Notes: generated from the sequence alone by a model not told the origin. A DNA stretch of 55,298 bases from HGM13233 sp964478515 (GCA_964478515.1 CAYZIL010000013.1:1-55298), one strand, 5' to 3'; shown: positions 24,206-32,625, numbered from the stretch's first letter. Numbers and translations are program-made.

Positions 24206-26164
24206 CTATACCCTCGCAGTCGGTTTTTCTTTTTTGGTCTCGGTGCGGCTTTTGTCAGCCGTCTTTTCGCGGTGTTCCTTTTGCTGCTGTTTCTCGCTGC
24301 CAGGCGCGTGGTAGGTCGGCACCGCCTCAGCAATATATTTGTGCGTGTTGTCGGGGTCGGCCGCCACCTGGGCGCGCAGGCGGTCTATTTTGGTCAATAT
24401 TTCGTCGGCGCTCAGCGGGTGGGTCTTGCCTATTAGTATGCCGGGGAAATCGCTCTTGCCCTGCGTCTCGCTTTCCTGCAGCAGCTCCTCGTACATCTTT
24501 TCACCCGGGCGCAGCCCGGTGTACTGAATCATAATATCCACGTCGGGCTCGTAGCCGGACAGACGGATAAGCGTGCGGGCAAAATCGTCAATTCGCACCG
24601 GGTCGCCCATGTCGAGCAAAAACACCTCGCCCTGCTTGGCCATGCTGCCGGCCTGAATGACCAGCTGGGCCGCCTCGGGTATCGTCATAAAATAGCGCGT
24701 CACGTCTTTGTGCGTGACCGTTACCGGGCCGCCGGCGGCAATCTGACGGCGGAACAGCGGCAGCACACTGCCGTTGGAGCCCAGCACGTTGCCGAAACGC
24801 ACGGTGACAAAGCTGGTGTGGCGGCTTTTCTGGTTCATGTATTGGACAATAAGCTCGCAGAGATATTTTGACGCGCCCATTATATTGGTCGGGTTTACGG
24901 CCTTGTCGGTGGAAATCAGTACAAAGCGCTTGACGCCCGCTATGTCGGCGCCCTTGGCGACGTGGAACGTGCCGTCGACGTTGTTTTTGACCGCCTCGGC
25001 CGGACTCGTTTCCATCAGCGGCACATGCTTGTGCGCGGCGGCGTGGAAGACGACGTCGGGCTTGTAAACAGCAAAGACCTCGTCGACGCGGCGAACGTCG
25101 CGCACCGAGCCGATTGCCACTTCCACGTCAAGTTCTTTGCCGTACTTGCCGCGCAGCTCCATCATCAGGTCGAAGGCGTTGTTCTCGTAAATGTCGAAAA
25201 TAATAATTTTTTTCGGTTTGAATTTTGCTATCTGCCGGCACAGCTCGCTGCCAATAGAACCGCCGCCGCCGGTCACCAGCACGGTGCTGCCACTCAAATA
25301 GCTGCTGACGGCGGCCATGTCCAGCTTGACCTGCGGCCGGTCCAAAAGGTCGGCGACATTCACGTCGCGCATCTGGCCGACGCCGCCGCCCTCGAGCATG
25401 GCCTCCATAGTCGGGATTATTTTCATCTCGCAGCCGGTGCGGGTGCATATTTCCAATATGTGCCGGCGCGCGACGCTGTCGGCTGTCGGCATGGCGAAAA
25501 TCACCTGTTTTATCTGGTAGCGGCGCACTATGGCGGGAATGTCCTGGGTCGTGCCCATAACGCGAATGCCGTGTACGCGCTGGTTCTTTTTTTCGGGGTC
25601 GTCGTCGACAATGGCCACCGGTATTACGTCCAGCGTGCGGTTTTCGAGCATCTGCGCGACCAGCGACGCGCCGGCGTCGCCGGCCCCGATTATCAGCGCC
25701 GGGGTCTTTTCATGAGAAAACCGGCCGGTAACTCTCAGCCGTCGCAGCAGTCTGTACGCCATGCGCAGACCGCCCTCAAGCAGGATTATCACCAGGCCGG
25801 CGGCAATGTAGACCGAACGCGGCAGCGGGTTCTTAAGGAAAAACGCCAATGCGTAGCACAGCGCTGTCGCAATAAAGCTGGAGCAAAAGACGTACATCAA
25901 TTCCTCAAGCCCAGCGTGCTCCCACAGCGAGGCGTAAAGCCGAAACAACCAGTTAACAATGAAGTAAATAAGAATAATATGGGTGATGGTCGACAAGAAA
26001 GCCGTGATGAAGTAGGACGGAATGCGCCCGCCGAAACGGAACAGCAGCGTGCAAAGGTATGCCGCAAACACACAAATAGCGTCGGCGACCAGTAAAAAGA
26101 CGCGACGCACCCAAATATTCATATACCACTTGTGGGCATTGTTTATGCTGTGCGTACTGCTCAT
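24206..26164 (-). CDS. membrane-bound UDP-GlcNAc 4,6-dehydratase, CapD/PglF/WbpM-like
   Basis: 652 residues, full-length member of the transmembrane dehydratase family. Four N-terminal helices (about 19-42, 50-70, 88-110, 118-130), a CoA-binding-like domain (PALIIGAGDAGASLVAQML at about 155-173), then the catalytic SDR domain with TGGGGSIG at 298-305, AAAHKHVPLME, STDKAVNPT at 418-426 and MGASK at 429-433, where methionine replaces the SDR tyrosine as in PglF and WbpM. It makes UDP-2-acetamido-2,6-dideoxy-D-xylo-4-hexulose. The downstream reductase would turn this into UDP-D-FucNAc or QuiNAc. The C-terminal tail is basic and charged (KSRTETKKEKPTARV). Confidence 0.95.
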   Translation of the reverse strand: MSSTHSINNAHKWYMNIWVRRVFLLVADAICVFAAYLCTLLFRFGGRIPSYFITAFLSTITHIILIYFIVNWLFRLYASLWEHAGLEELMYVFCSSFIATALCYALAFFLKNPLPRSVYIAAGLVIILLEGGLRMAYRLLRRLRVTGRFSHEKTPALIIGAGDAGASLVAQMLENRTLDVIPVAIVDDDPEKKNQRVHGIRVMGTTQDIPAIVRRYQIKQVIFAMPTADSVARRHILEICTRTGCEMKIIPTMEAMLEGGGVGQMRDVNVADLLDRPQVKLDMAAVSSYLSGSTVLVTGGGGSIGSELCRQIAKFKPKKIIIFDIYENNAFDLMMELRGKYGKELDVEVAIGSVRDVRRVDEVFAVYKPDVVFHAAAHKHVPLMETSPAEAVKNNVDGTFHVAKGADIAGVKRFVLISTDKAVNPTNIMGASKYLCELIVQYMNQKSRHTSFVTVRFGNVLGSNGSVLPLFRRQIAAGGPVTVTHKDVTRYFMTIPEAAQLVIQAGSMAKQGEVFLLDMGDPVRIDDFARTLIRLSGYEPDVDIMIQYTGLRPGEKMYEELLQESETQGKSDFPGILIGKTHPLSADEILTKIDRLRAQVAADPDNTHKYIAEAVPTYHAPGSEKQQQKEHREKTADKSRTETKKEKPTARV

Positions 26165-26229
26165 ATAATTTCCCTCTCTCCGAAAAAGTCCGCGCGCGGC
26201 AACCGCGTCACCAACCCATAATCTATAAT

Positions 26230-26257
26230 ATTATAACAATCCGGACTGTAAAATCAA
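26230..26257 (-). promoter_or_regulatory. internal promoter before the capD-like gene
   Basis: On the minus strand TTGATT (26252-26257), 16 bases, then perfect TATAAT (26230-26235), in the AT-rich 89-base gap between the second Wzy-like gene and the dehydratase gene. The -35 overlaps the last codons of the upstream gene. It would let the assembly and initiation genes be read without the two Wzy-like genes. Confidence 0.65.
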
Positions 26258-27585
26258 AGTATTTTCTGTGAACGCAGCTTTGGCGCCGCCGCCGCAACAT
26301 AGCCGGCTGTCAGGAAAAAGTACATATTGGTGAAGTCCAGCCGCTGTTCGTAGCCGACAAACAGAAAAGTTTCAAAACAGGCGCAGCATACCAGCGCCAA
26401 CACCAAAGCCGGCAGCAGCGCATCCGCTCCCTCGCTTGCGAACATCAGCCGCCAGCAGTCGCGGCACAGCAGCGCCAAAAACGCCAGCGCCAAAAACAGC
26501 GCCGGAATACCGCCGCCGCAAAGCAGCTGCAAGAACGAGTTGTGCATGTGCGCGAGCGTCACCGACGGCGCCGCGTTCATTACGCTGCCGGGCGAATTGC
26601 CCAGAACAAGCATGCGCGCGTCGCCCCGCAGGGTCTTGAGCGCCTCGCTCCAAATGGCAAAGCGGGCGTTTACCGTTGTGTCGCCCTGCCGCGACTGGGC
26701 AAGAACGACTGTCTGGTCAGTCTCATATACGCTGGTGGTCTCGCCGCCGGTCTGCACACTGACCGTGGCGGCGTTAAGGCCCTTTACCGCCGCGGGCAGC
26801 GCTCGGTAAACGGCTGCGGCCACGGGCACTATTACCAGCGCCGCGCAGACCATAGCCAGTATGCGGTTCTTTTTGTGCAGCACTCCCCAGACGCCGCGCA
26901 GCGCAATGACGCCGACCGCGGCGGCAAACCCCACCATCGCCGTGCGGCTGTCCGACAGCGCCATGCAGGCCGTTTGCAGCAGCGCCGCAACGGCGAGCGC
27001 CGCGCGCTGCCACCATTTTTTCGCGGCGCAAGCGAGGTAAATACACAGCAGCGCGCATATCATGCATATCTGCCCGGTAATGTTGGGATTGCAGCAAAAC
27101 TGCAGCCTTTGGTTAACAAGCCCGAACGTGGCGCTGAGCGCAAAGCGGCCGGTGACGACGACGACAAGCGCGTAGGCGCATATAACGGTAGTCACCGCGC
27201 ACACGCACAGCGCCGCCAGCCGGTAGGCGCGCTGCCGCCGTTCCGGCTCAAGGCGCGCCGGCAGCGGGAAGCACAGCAGCAGCGGTGCCGCCTGGCAATA
27301 CATAATTGCAATGTTTTGAGAAATATCGCCGCGCAGCAGCGAAACTGCTATGTACCAGCAATACAGCGCCGCGAGTATCAGCGAGGCAATGTTGAAAGGC
27401 CTTTGCGCGGTATATAGCAGCGCGCAGACCGCGGCCAGCGTGGCCGGTACCAAAATATAGACGCTGATCCAGTAGGTCTCAAGGTCAAAAAACTGTCCCA
27501 GCGACGCCAGCAGACAGCCCAGCGTCAACAGCACGGCGACTGAAGGCCAGGCAAAGAGCTTTTTCAGTTTATTGCCGACGCTCAT
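26254..27585 (-). CDS. Wzy/WaaL-type O-antigen ligase superfamily protein (copy 2)
   Basis: 443 residues, about ten to twelve membrane helices, an extracytoplasmic loop between about residues 265 and 345, then the superfamily signature AHMHNSFLQLLCGGGIPAL. It is a paralogue of the gene just upstream: FCCNPNITGQICMICALL versus FCCNPNFTGVICLTALIF, and ALSDSRTA in both. The two overlap by ATGA. Members of this superfamily polymerise or ligate undecaprenyl-linked glycans, and some glycosylate proteins. The division of labour with its neighbour and with the third member at 14.0-15.4 kb is unknown. Confidence 0.82.
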   Translation of the reverse strand: MSVGNKLKKLFAWPSVAVLLTLGCLLASLGQFFDLETYWISVYILVPATLAAVCALLYTAQRPFNIASLILAALYCWYIAVSLLRGDISQNIAIMYCQAAPLLLCFPLPARLEPERRQRAYRLAALCVCAVTTVICAYALVVVVTGRFALSATFGLVNQRLQFCCNPNITGQICMICALLCIYLACAAKKWWQRAALAVAALLQTACMALSDSRTAMVGFAAAVGVIALRGVWGVLHKKNRILAMVCAALVIVPVAAAVYRALPAAVKGLNAATVSVQTGGETTSVYETDQTVVLAQSRQGDTTVNARFAIWSEALKTLRGDARMLVLGNSPGSVMNAAPSVTLAHMHNSFLQLLCGGGIPALFLALAFLALLCRDCWRLMFASEGADALLPALVLALVCCACFETFLFVGYEQRLDFTNMYFFLTAGYVAAAAPKLRSQKIL

Positions 27586-28907
27586 ACCGCACCTCCGCTT
27601 TTTTTCGCTTTCCCCGCCGCCGCTGCCGCCCAGCCGGCCAGCAGGAAGAAAGCCGCGTCAAATATTCTGAACCCCGGTTCGAAGTTTACGAATAAATAGG
27701 ACTCGTAACAAGCGCACAGCAGCAATGCGAATATCCCCGCCGGCACCAGCACCCCTGCGGCGCCGGCGCCGCCGCAATAAAGCCGCCAGCACTGCAAGAA
27801 CAGCCGCACCAGCACCCACAAAAGCAGCGCCAACGCCGGCAGGCCGCCGCTCATCAGCATTTGTATAAAGGAATTGTGAAAATGCGGCTGGTCGCTGTCG
27901 AGCCCGCTCATGGCGGCGACGGGCGAATTGCCGCGCAGCAATGTCAGTGGCTCGTGCACCAGCGCGACAAAAGCTTTTTTCCACACCGCCAGCCTCTCGT
28001 CAGACGAGGTGCCGTCCTCGCGCTGTGAGACGGCAACGTCCGCTTGCTGCTGTTGCGTGGCAAAAGCGCGCATCCCCTGCTTGACGCCGGAGCTGAGCGC
28101 CATGACTGCCAGCGCCGCTGCCAGCGCTGCGAGCGCTGCTGCGAATACGCGCAGCCAAAGTTTTTTGTCCCGTGTCAGCCAAAGCGCGCCGCGCAGCGCC
28201 GCAACGGCCGCGGCGGCCGCCGCTGCATATATGGCCGTGCGGCTGTCGCTGAGCGCCAGCGCCGCAAAATTAACCAGCGCGGCAATTGACAGCAGAATGC
28301 GCGGCAATCTCTTTTTACACACCGCAAAAATAAAGCCGCAGAATATCAGCGCCGTCAGACAAATAACGCCGGTAAAGTTGGGGTTGCAGCAAAACGACAG
28401 CCGTGAAGAGGCGTCAAGCCCGAACACGTTGCCGGTCGTGTTGTAGAAGTCAATGTTTCTATATTGTATGGCGACATATATCCCAAATGCGCTCAGCGCC
28501 GTGACCAGCGTCAGCGGCAGCGCCATAACGGCGGACAGCACCCTGTCGCGGCGGCGCTCGTCCAGCGCCAGCGGCAAGGCGAAACAGACCCCATAGCAAA
28601 ACAGTTGGCCATAGAGCGTTTGCAGGTTCCAAGAAAAATCGGCCCGCGCCGAATTGAGCAGCGACGCCGCCGCCAGCCACACGAACAGCGCGCACAGCAC
28701 TTTGAAGCTCAACTCACCGTTGACGCTGCGCGTATACAGCGCGGCGGCAGCGAAGCAGGCGCACAGCGGGAACAAAAACAGCGTCTCGACACTTTTGGCG
28801 GCAAAGCTGAAATTCACCAGCACTGCCACCGTCATCGCCAACGCGACAAATACCGCCGACAGCGTCTGCCAGCGCGGAAGTTTGTTTTTTGTCGTGCTAT
28901 TTTCCAT
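27582..28907 (-). CDS. Wzy/WaaL-type O-antigen ligase superfamily protein (copy 1)
   Basis: 441 residues from the ATG at 28907; a GTG two codons earlier is possible. First gene of the polysaccharide operon. About ten membrane helices, a periplasm-side loop after a segment rich in alanine, and the signature FHNSFIQMLMSGGLPALALL. Clearly a tandem duplicate of the following gene (shared FCCNPN, ALSDSRTA, HNSF, cysteine-rich C-terminal helix followed by FEP or FVGYE). A duplicated ligase pair at the head of the operon is unusual; one copy may attach the glycan to the wall, a lipid or a protein. Confidence 0.82.
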   Translation of the reverse strand: MENSTTKNKLPRWQTLSAVFVALAMTVAVLVNFSFAAKSVETLFLFPLCACFAAAALYTRSVNGELSFKVLCALFVWLAAASLLNSARADFSWNLQTLYGQLFCYGVCFALPLALDERRRDRVLSAVMALPLTLVTALSAFGIYVAIQYRNIDFYNTTGNVFGLDASSRLSFCCNPNFTGVICLTALIFCGFIFAVCKKRLPRILLSIAALVNFAALALSDSRTAIYAAAAAAAVAALRGALWLTRDKKLWLRVFAAALAALAAALAVMALSSGVKQGMRAFATQQQQADVAVSQREDGTSSDERLAVWKKAFVALVHEPLTLLRGNSPVAAMSGLDSDQPHFHNSFIQMLMSGGLPALALLLWVLVRLFLQCWRLYCGGAGAAGVLVPAGIFALLLCACYESYLFVNFEPGFRIFDAAFFLLAGWAAAAAGKAKKSGGAV

Positions 28908-28951
28908 TTTCACCGCTCTTTGGCCGGCGAGTGCAACGCCCGGCCGTCAGT

Positions 28952-28957
28952 ATTATA
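28952..28957 (-). promoter_or_regulatory. candidate -10 of the polysaccharide operon
   Basis: A perfect TATAAT on the minus strand 45 bases before the first gene of the block, in an AT-rich patch. No convincing -35 or extended -10 is seen at the proper distance, so the call is weak. A GC-rich inverted repeat (about 28923-28944) lies between it and the start codon. Confidence 0.35.
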
Positions 28958-29064
28958 TTTTCTTTATGATTCTCAATAATACCACAACAACTATTTTATG
29001 TCCATTTTGCCGCGCCGCCCGCCTTGACCGCCGCTTTCGGCAATGTTAAAATATTCGGTATTTG

Positions 29065-29079
29065 ACAGATAATATCTGT
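29065..29079. promoter_or_regulatory. perfect palindrome before the MATE gene, candidate operator
   Basis: ACAGATA, one base, TATCTGT: a perfect 7+1+7 palindrome 31 bases before the MATE start, in the AT-rich divergent gap shared with the polysaccharide operon. The spacing is that of a dimeric repressor site. No regulator gene is adjacent. Confidence 0.45.
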
Positions 29080-29109
29080 TATATTTGAACTGTGTGTTTA
29101 GAGGCGACA

Positions 29110-30471
29110 ATGACTGATTCAAAAACCGGCGGCGATTTTACCCGCGGCAGAATTCTTCCCCAACTGACAGGCTTCGCCCTGCCGGTATTTTTGGCGCTGT
29201 TTTTGCAGTCTATGTACGGCGCCGCCGACCTGATAATTGTCGGCAAATTTTCCGACGCGGCCCAGATGTCCGCCGTCGCCACCGGCACGCTGGTCATGCA
29301 GACCATAACCGCAGTCATAGCGGGACTTACCACCGGTACCACAGTACTCATCGGCCGCAAGCTGGGCGAGCGGCGCGCGCGCGAAGCGGCGCTGGTAATT
29401 GGTTCGAGCATAGTGCTTTTTGCCGCTATCGGCGCCGCCGTGGCGCTGGCCATGCAGCCGCTTGCCCGCCCGCTTGCGGCGCTTATGCAAGCACCCCACG
29501 CCGCTTTCACAAGTACCGTTTCTTATGTGCGCATCTGTGCGGGCGGCGCGGTGTTCATTGTCGCCTACAACGTGCTCGGCGGCATTTTTCGCGGTATCGG
29601 CGACGCGCGCGTGCCGCTGCTGAGTGTGAGCATTGCCGGCGTTCTCAATATCGGCGGCGACCTGTTGGCCGTGGCGGTACTTAAATGCGGCGCCGCCGGC
29701 GCCGCCGCGGCCACTGTGGCCGCACAGGGCGCGAGCGTCGCGCTGTCGCTGCTGATAATCCGCCGCCGCCGGCTGCCCTTCACTTTTACTTGGCGCGATG
29801 TGCGCTGGCGGCGCGCTCAAGTGGGCGCCGTTTTGAAACTGGGCTGGCCGATAGCGCTGTGCGACCTGCTGGTCAATATTTCTTTTTTGGTCGTCACCGC
29901 AATAGTCAACACTCTCGGCGTCGCCGCGTCAGCCGGCGTCGGCGTGGCGGAAAAAGTTTGCGGTTTCATTATGCTGGTGCCGTCGGCTTTTTCGCAGTCG
30001 ATGTCGGCATTCGTGGCGCAAAACGCCGGCGCGCAGCTATACGACCGCGCCCGCGCGGCGCTGCGCTGCGGCATATTGATTTCGCTGGCCGTCGGCCTGG
30101 CGGTCGGCTCCTTCGCCTTTTGGCGCGGCGACCTGCTGGCCGGGATTTTCGCCCGGGACGCCGCCGTTATTGCCAATGCCTGGCAGTACTTGCGCGCCTA
30201 CGCAATCGACTGCCTGCTGGTCTCTTTCCTGTTTTGCTTTATCGGCTATTTCAACGGACTCGGGCACACCTCCTTCGTCATGGCTCAGGGCATAGTCGGC
30301 GCTTTTTTGGTGCGCATTCCCGCCTCGTTTTTGTTCAGCCGCATTGAGCCCGTCTCGCTGTTTCGCATCGGTCTGGCGACGCCCTGCTCCACCGTGGTGC
30401 AGATTATTCTGTGCGCCGCATATCTTATCTACTTGAAAAGACACCGTCCGACGGGAACGCATCTTTTTTGA
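29110..30471 (+). CDS. MATE-family efflux transporter
   Basis: 453 residues from the ATG at 29110 (GAGG six bases upstream; a GTG six codons earlier lacks a site). Twelve predicted helices in two homologous halves. The MATE start pattern is present: GRILPQLTGFALPVFLALFL, MYGAADLIIVGKF, SAVATGTLVMQTI. The second half has LKLGWPIALCDLLVNISFLV. These proteins export drugs or metabolites in exchange for Na+ or H+. The gene stands alone, divergent from the polysaccharide operon, behind a palindromic candidate operator. The substrate is unknown. No clear terminator follows, only a weak AT-rich stem near 30474-30490. Confidence 0.95.
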   Translation: MTDSKTGGDFTRGRILPQLTGFALPVFLALFLQSMYGAADLIIVGKFSDAAQMSAVATGTLVMQTITAVIAGLTTGTTVLIGRKLGERRAREAALVIGSSIVLFAAIGAAVALAMQPLARPLAALMQAPHAAFTSTVSYVRICAGGAVFIVAYNVLGGIFRGIGDARVPLLSVSIAGVLNIGGDLLAVAVLKCGAAGAAAATVAAQGASVALSLLIIRRRRLPFTFTWRDVRWRRAQVGAVLKLGWPIALCDLLVNISFLVVTAIVNTLGVAASAGVGVAEKVCGFIMLVPSAFSQSMSAFVAQNAGAQLYDRARAALRCGILISLAVGLAVGSFAFWRGDLLAGIFARDAAVIANAWQYLRAYAIDCLLVSFLFCFIGYFNGLGHTSFVMAQGIVGAFLVRIPASFLFSRIEPVSLFRIGLATPCSTVVQIILCAAYLIYLKRHRPTGTHLF

Positions 30472-30500
30472 TAATTTACTTTTATTGTAAAGAATAATTA

Positions 30501-30529
30501 TTGACACAAACTTTCGTCGCGTATATAAT
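30501..30529 (+). promoter_or_regulatory. consensus promoter P1 of the amidase cluster
   Basis: TTGACA (30501-30506), 17 bases, TATAAT (30524-30529): a perfect vegetative promoter. The -35 is preceded by AATAATTATT (30493-30502), the motif repeated in tandem before the regulator gene near 37.95 kb, and the -10 is followed by TCATCTTA as in promoter P2. The 96-base leader can fold a hairpin (GCCTGC..GCAGGC near 30549-30564) before the AAGGAG site. Confidence 0.9.
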
Positions 30530-30625
30530 TCATCTTAATAGGTACTGCCTGCCGCACGCAGGCGAGTGCCGAAAAAACAGATCTGCCGCCCGTTGACGTC
30601 AGGTCGGAAAAAAAGGAGCACTAAA

Positions 30626-31519
30626 TTGCAAGTATTGAGTGAGTGTACCTACACGTTTTCAAAAGACGGCAAGCCGATTGCACATGCCAAACCCGGCGAA
30701 ACCGTAAAATTCGTCACGCGCGATTGCAACGACGGCCAGATTCAGCGTGAGGACCAGTATGCCGACCACATCAACTGGGAACAGTGCAACCCCGCTACCG
30801 GCCCGCTTTTTATTGACGGCGCCGAGCCCGGCGACGTGCTGGCGGTCGACATCCTCAATATTGACGTGGACGACCACGGCGTCGTGTGCACTATCCCCGA
30901 ACTCGGGCCGCTGTGGCCGAGCTGCGAGCTGCGCACCCACCTTATTGACATTCGCGACGGCTACGCCATTTACAAGGACGTAAAGTGGCCCATCGACCCG
31001 ATGATCGGCGTTATCGGCACCGCGCCGGACGGCGACAACGTCTCCTCCGGTTTCGTGTTTAACGGCGGCGGCAACATGGACAGCCAGATAATCACCAAAG
31101 GCCACACGCTGTGGCTGCCGGTGCGCGTTCCCGGCGCACTGCTGGCTATGGGCGACATCCACGCCACCATGGCCGACGGCGAGGTTATCGGCAACGGCAT
31201 AGAGATAGCCGGCGAAATTACCGTTCGCGTGCGTCTTGTAAAGAACTTTGAACTCAACTGGCCCGTTACCGAAACGCGCGACGCCTGGTTTGTCAACACC
31301 TGCGGCGCCACCTGCGACGAGGCTATTGAGCGCGGCTACAAGGAAATGCAGCGGCTTATATCCCAGGCCTACGGCTGGGATATGACCGACACCGCCATGT
31401 ATATGTCTATTCAGGGCTTCCTTTGCTCCAACCAGGCCTGCCTTACCCCCGACGAGGGCGGCGACACCTTCCGTACCGGCACGCCCAAGGTTGCCAGCAA
31501 GCCCCGCCTTATCGGCTAA
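30626..31519 (+). CDS. acetamidase/formamidase family protein (copy 1)
   Basis: 297 residues from a TTG at 30626. The ORF is open further upstream, but AAGGAG lies seven bases before this TTG and the next paralogue starts at the same point (QVIEKW against QVLSEC). FmdA/AmdA family (Pfam acetamidase/formamidase), metal-dependent hydrolases of short amides: RDCNDGQI at about 32-39, NPATGPLFIDGAEPGD, PLWPSCELRTH, GGNMDS, GEITVRVRL. About three quarters identical by eye to copy 2. The natural substrate of these gut paralogues is unknown. First gene behind promoter P1, with an intercistronic hairpin after it. Confidence 0.93.
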   Translation: MQVLSECTYTFSKDGKPIAHAKPGETVKFVTRDCNDGQIQREDQYADHINWEQCNPATGPLFIDGAEPGDVLAVDILNIDVDDHGVVCTIPELGPLWPSCELRTHLIDIRDGYAIYKDVKWPIDPMIGVIGTAPDGDNVSSGFVFNGGGNMDSQIITKGHTLWLPVRVPGALLAMGDIHATMADGEVIGNGIEIAGEITVRVRLVKNFELNWPVTETRDAWFVNTCGATCDEAIERGYKEMQRLISQAYGWDMTDTAMYMSIQGFLCSNQACLTPDEGGDTFRTGTPKVASKPRLIG

Positions 31520-31537
31520 TACCAACCGGAAACCGTA

Positions 31538-31563
31538 CCGGCCCCTTGTAACCAAGGGGCCGG
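31538..31563 (+). other. intercistronic stem-loop between amidase copies 1 and 2
   Basis: Perfect 10-bp stem CCGGCCCCTT (31538-31547) and AAGGGGCCGG (31554-31563) with a 6-base loop. No T tract follows, so it is not a classic terminator. It probably stabilises the 3' end of the first message or lowers read-through into copy 2. Confidence 0.6.
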
Positions 31564-31635
31564 AATCATATCGTCGCGCGCGTGCGCGGCGGCCGAAAAA
31601 GTTCCATGGACACCACTACACAAGGAGCCGACAAT

Positions 31636-32529
31636 ATGCAAGTAATTGAAAAATGGAATTACATCCTGTCAAAAAATGACGAACCCGCCGCTTACGCCAA
31701 ACCGGGCGAGACGGTAAAATTTATTACGCGCGACTGCAACGACGGCCAGATTCAGCGCGAGGACCAGTACGCCACCAACATCAACTTGCAAAAATGCAAC
31801 CCCGCCACCGGCCCGCTTTTTGTCGAGGGTGCCGAGCCCGGCGACGCGCTTGCGGTCGACATTCTCAACATTGATGTGGACGACCACGGCGTGGTGTTTA
31901 CAATACCCGACGTCGGCCCGCTGTGGCCGAGCTGCGAGCTACGCACGCGCATACTGCCCGTTCACGGCGGCTGCGCGCAGTACAACGACCTGTCTATACC
32001 GCTTGACCCGATGATAGGCACCATCGCGACCGCACCGGACGGCGACGACGTCCCCAGCGGCTACGCCACCGACGCCGGCGGCAACATGGACAGCACCCTG
32101 GTCGCCAAGGGCAACACACTCTGGCTGCCGGTACGCGTTCCCGGCGGACTGCTGTCTATGGGCGACGTCCACGCCGCCATGGGAGACGGCGAGGTAGCCG
32201 GCACCGGCATAGAGATAGCCGCCGAAATAACCGTGCGGGTGCGGCTGGTTAAAAACGCCGACATTCACTGGACAGTTACCGAAACGCGCGACGCCTGGTA
32301 TGTAAACACCTGCGGCGAAACCTGCGACTTGGCCATTGAGCGCGGCTACAAAGAGATGCAGCGGCTTATTTCCCGGGCCTACGGCTGGGACATGACCGAC
32401 ACCGCCATGTATATGACCATGCAGGGCACTCTGAGCATAAACCAGGCTTGTCTTGAGGCCGAAGGCGGCGGCAACACCGCGCGCACCGGCACGCCAAAAC
32501 TCGCCGACAAACCGCGTTTAATAGGCTGA
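31636..32529 (+). CDS. acetamidase/formamidase family protein (copy 2)
   Basis: 297 residues from the ATG at 31636 (AAGGAG ten bases upstream), exactly the length of copy 1. Same family marks: RDCNDGQIQREDQYA, NPATGPLFVEGAEPGD, GPLWPSCELRT, GGNMDS, CGETCDLAIERGYKEM. Differences cluster in residues 102-125 and near the C terminus (LEAEGGGNTARTG), suggesting a changed substrate pocket or just drift after duplication. Probably co-transcribed with copy 1, with the hairpin between them setting unequal levels. Confidence 0.93.
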   Translation: MQVIEKWNYILSKNDEPAAYAKPGETVKFITRDCNDGQIQREDQYATNINLQKCNPATGPLFVEGAEPGDALAVDILNIDVDDHGVVFTIPDVGPLWPSCELRTRILPVHGGCAQYNDLSIPLDPMIGTIATAPDGDDVPSGYATDAGGNMDSTLVAKGNTLWLPVRVPGGLLSMGDVHAAMGDGEVAGTGIEIAAEITVRVRLVKNADIHWTVTETRDAWYVNTCGETCDLAIERGYKEMQRLISRAYGWDMTDTAMYMTMQGTLSINQACLEAEGGGNTARTGTPKLADKPRLIG

Positions 32530-32596
32530 GAGGCCGCGGCAAACGCCGCTTTCGGCAAACGGTGCAATAATAAACTCTTATCGTGAGAAAATATTA

Positions 32597-32625
32597 TTGA
32601 CATTGCCTTGTGGCAATATTATAAT
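32597..32625 (+). promoter_or_regulatory. consensus promoter P2 with inverted repeat in the spacer
   Basis: TTGACA (32597-32602), 17 bases, TATAAT (32620-32625), both perfect. Within the spacer lies ATTGCC (32602-32607), TTGT, GGCAAT (32612-32617), a 6-bp inverted repeat placed where a repressor would block polymerase. Flanks resemble P1 (ATTATTGACA before, CATCTTA after). It drives the desulfidase-like/RidA/NhaC/amidase-3 genes. Confidence 0.9.

Noticed and set aside
29062..29067. TTGACA as a -35 box for the MATE gene
   Set aside because: The nearest TATATT is only 12 bases away and nothing like a -10 lies at 16-18 bases; it overlaps the palindrome instead.
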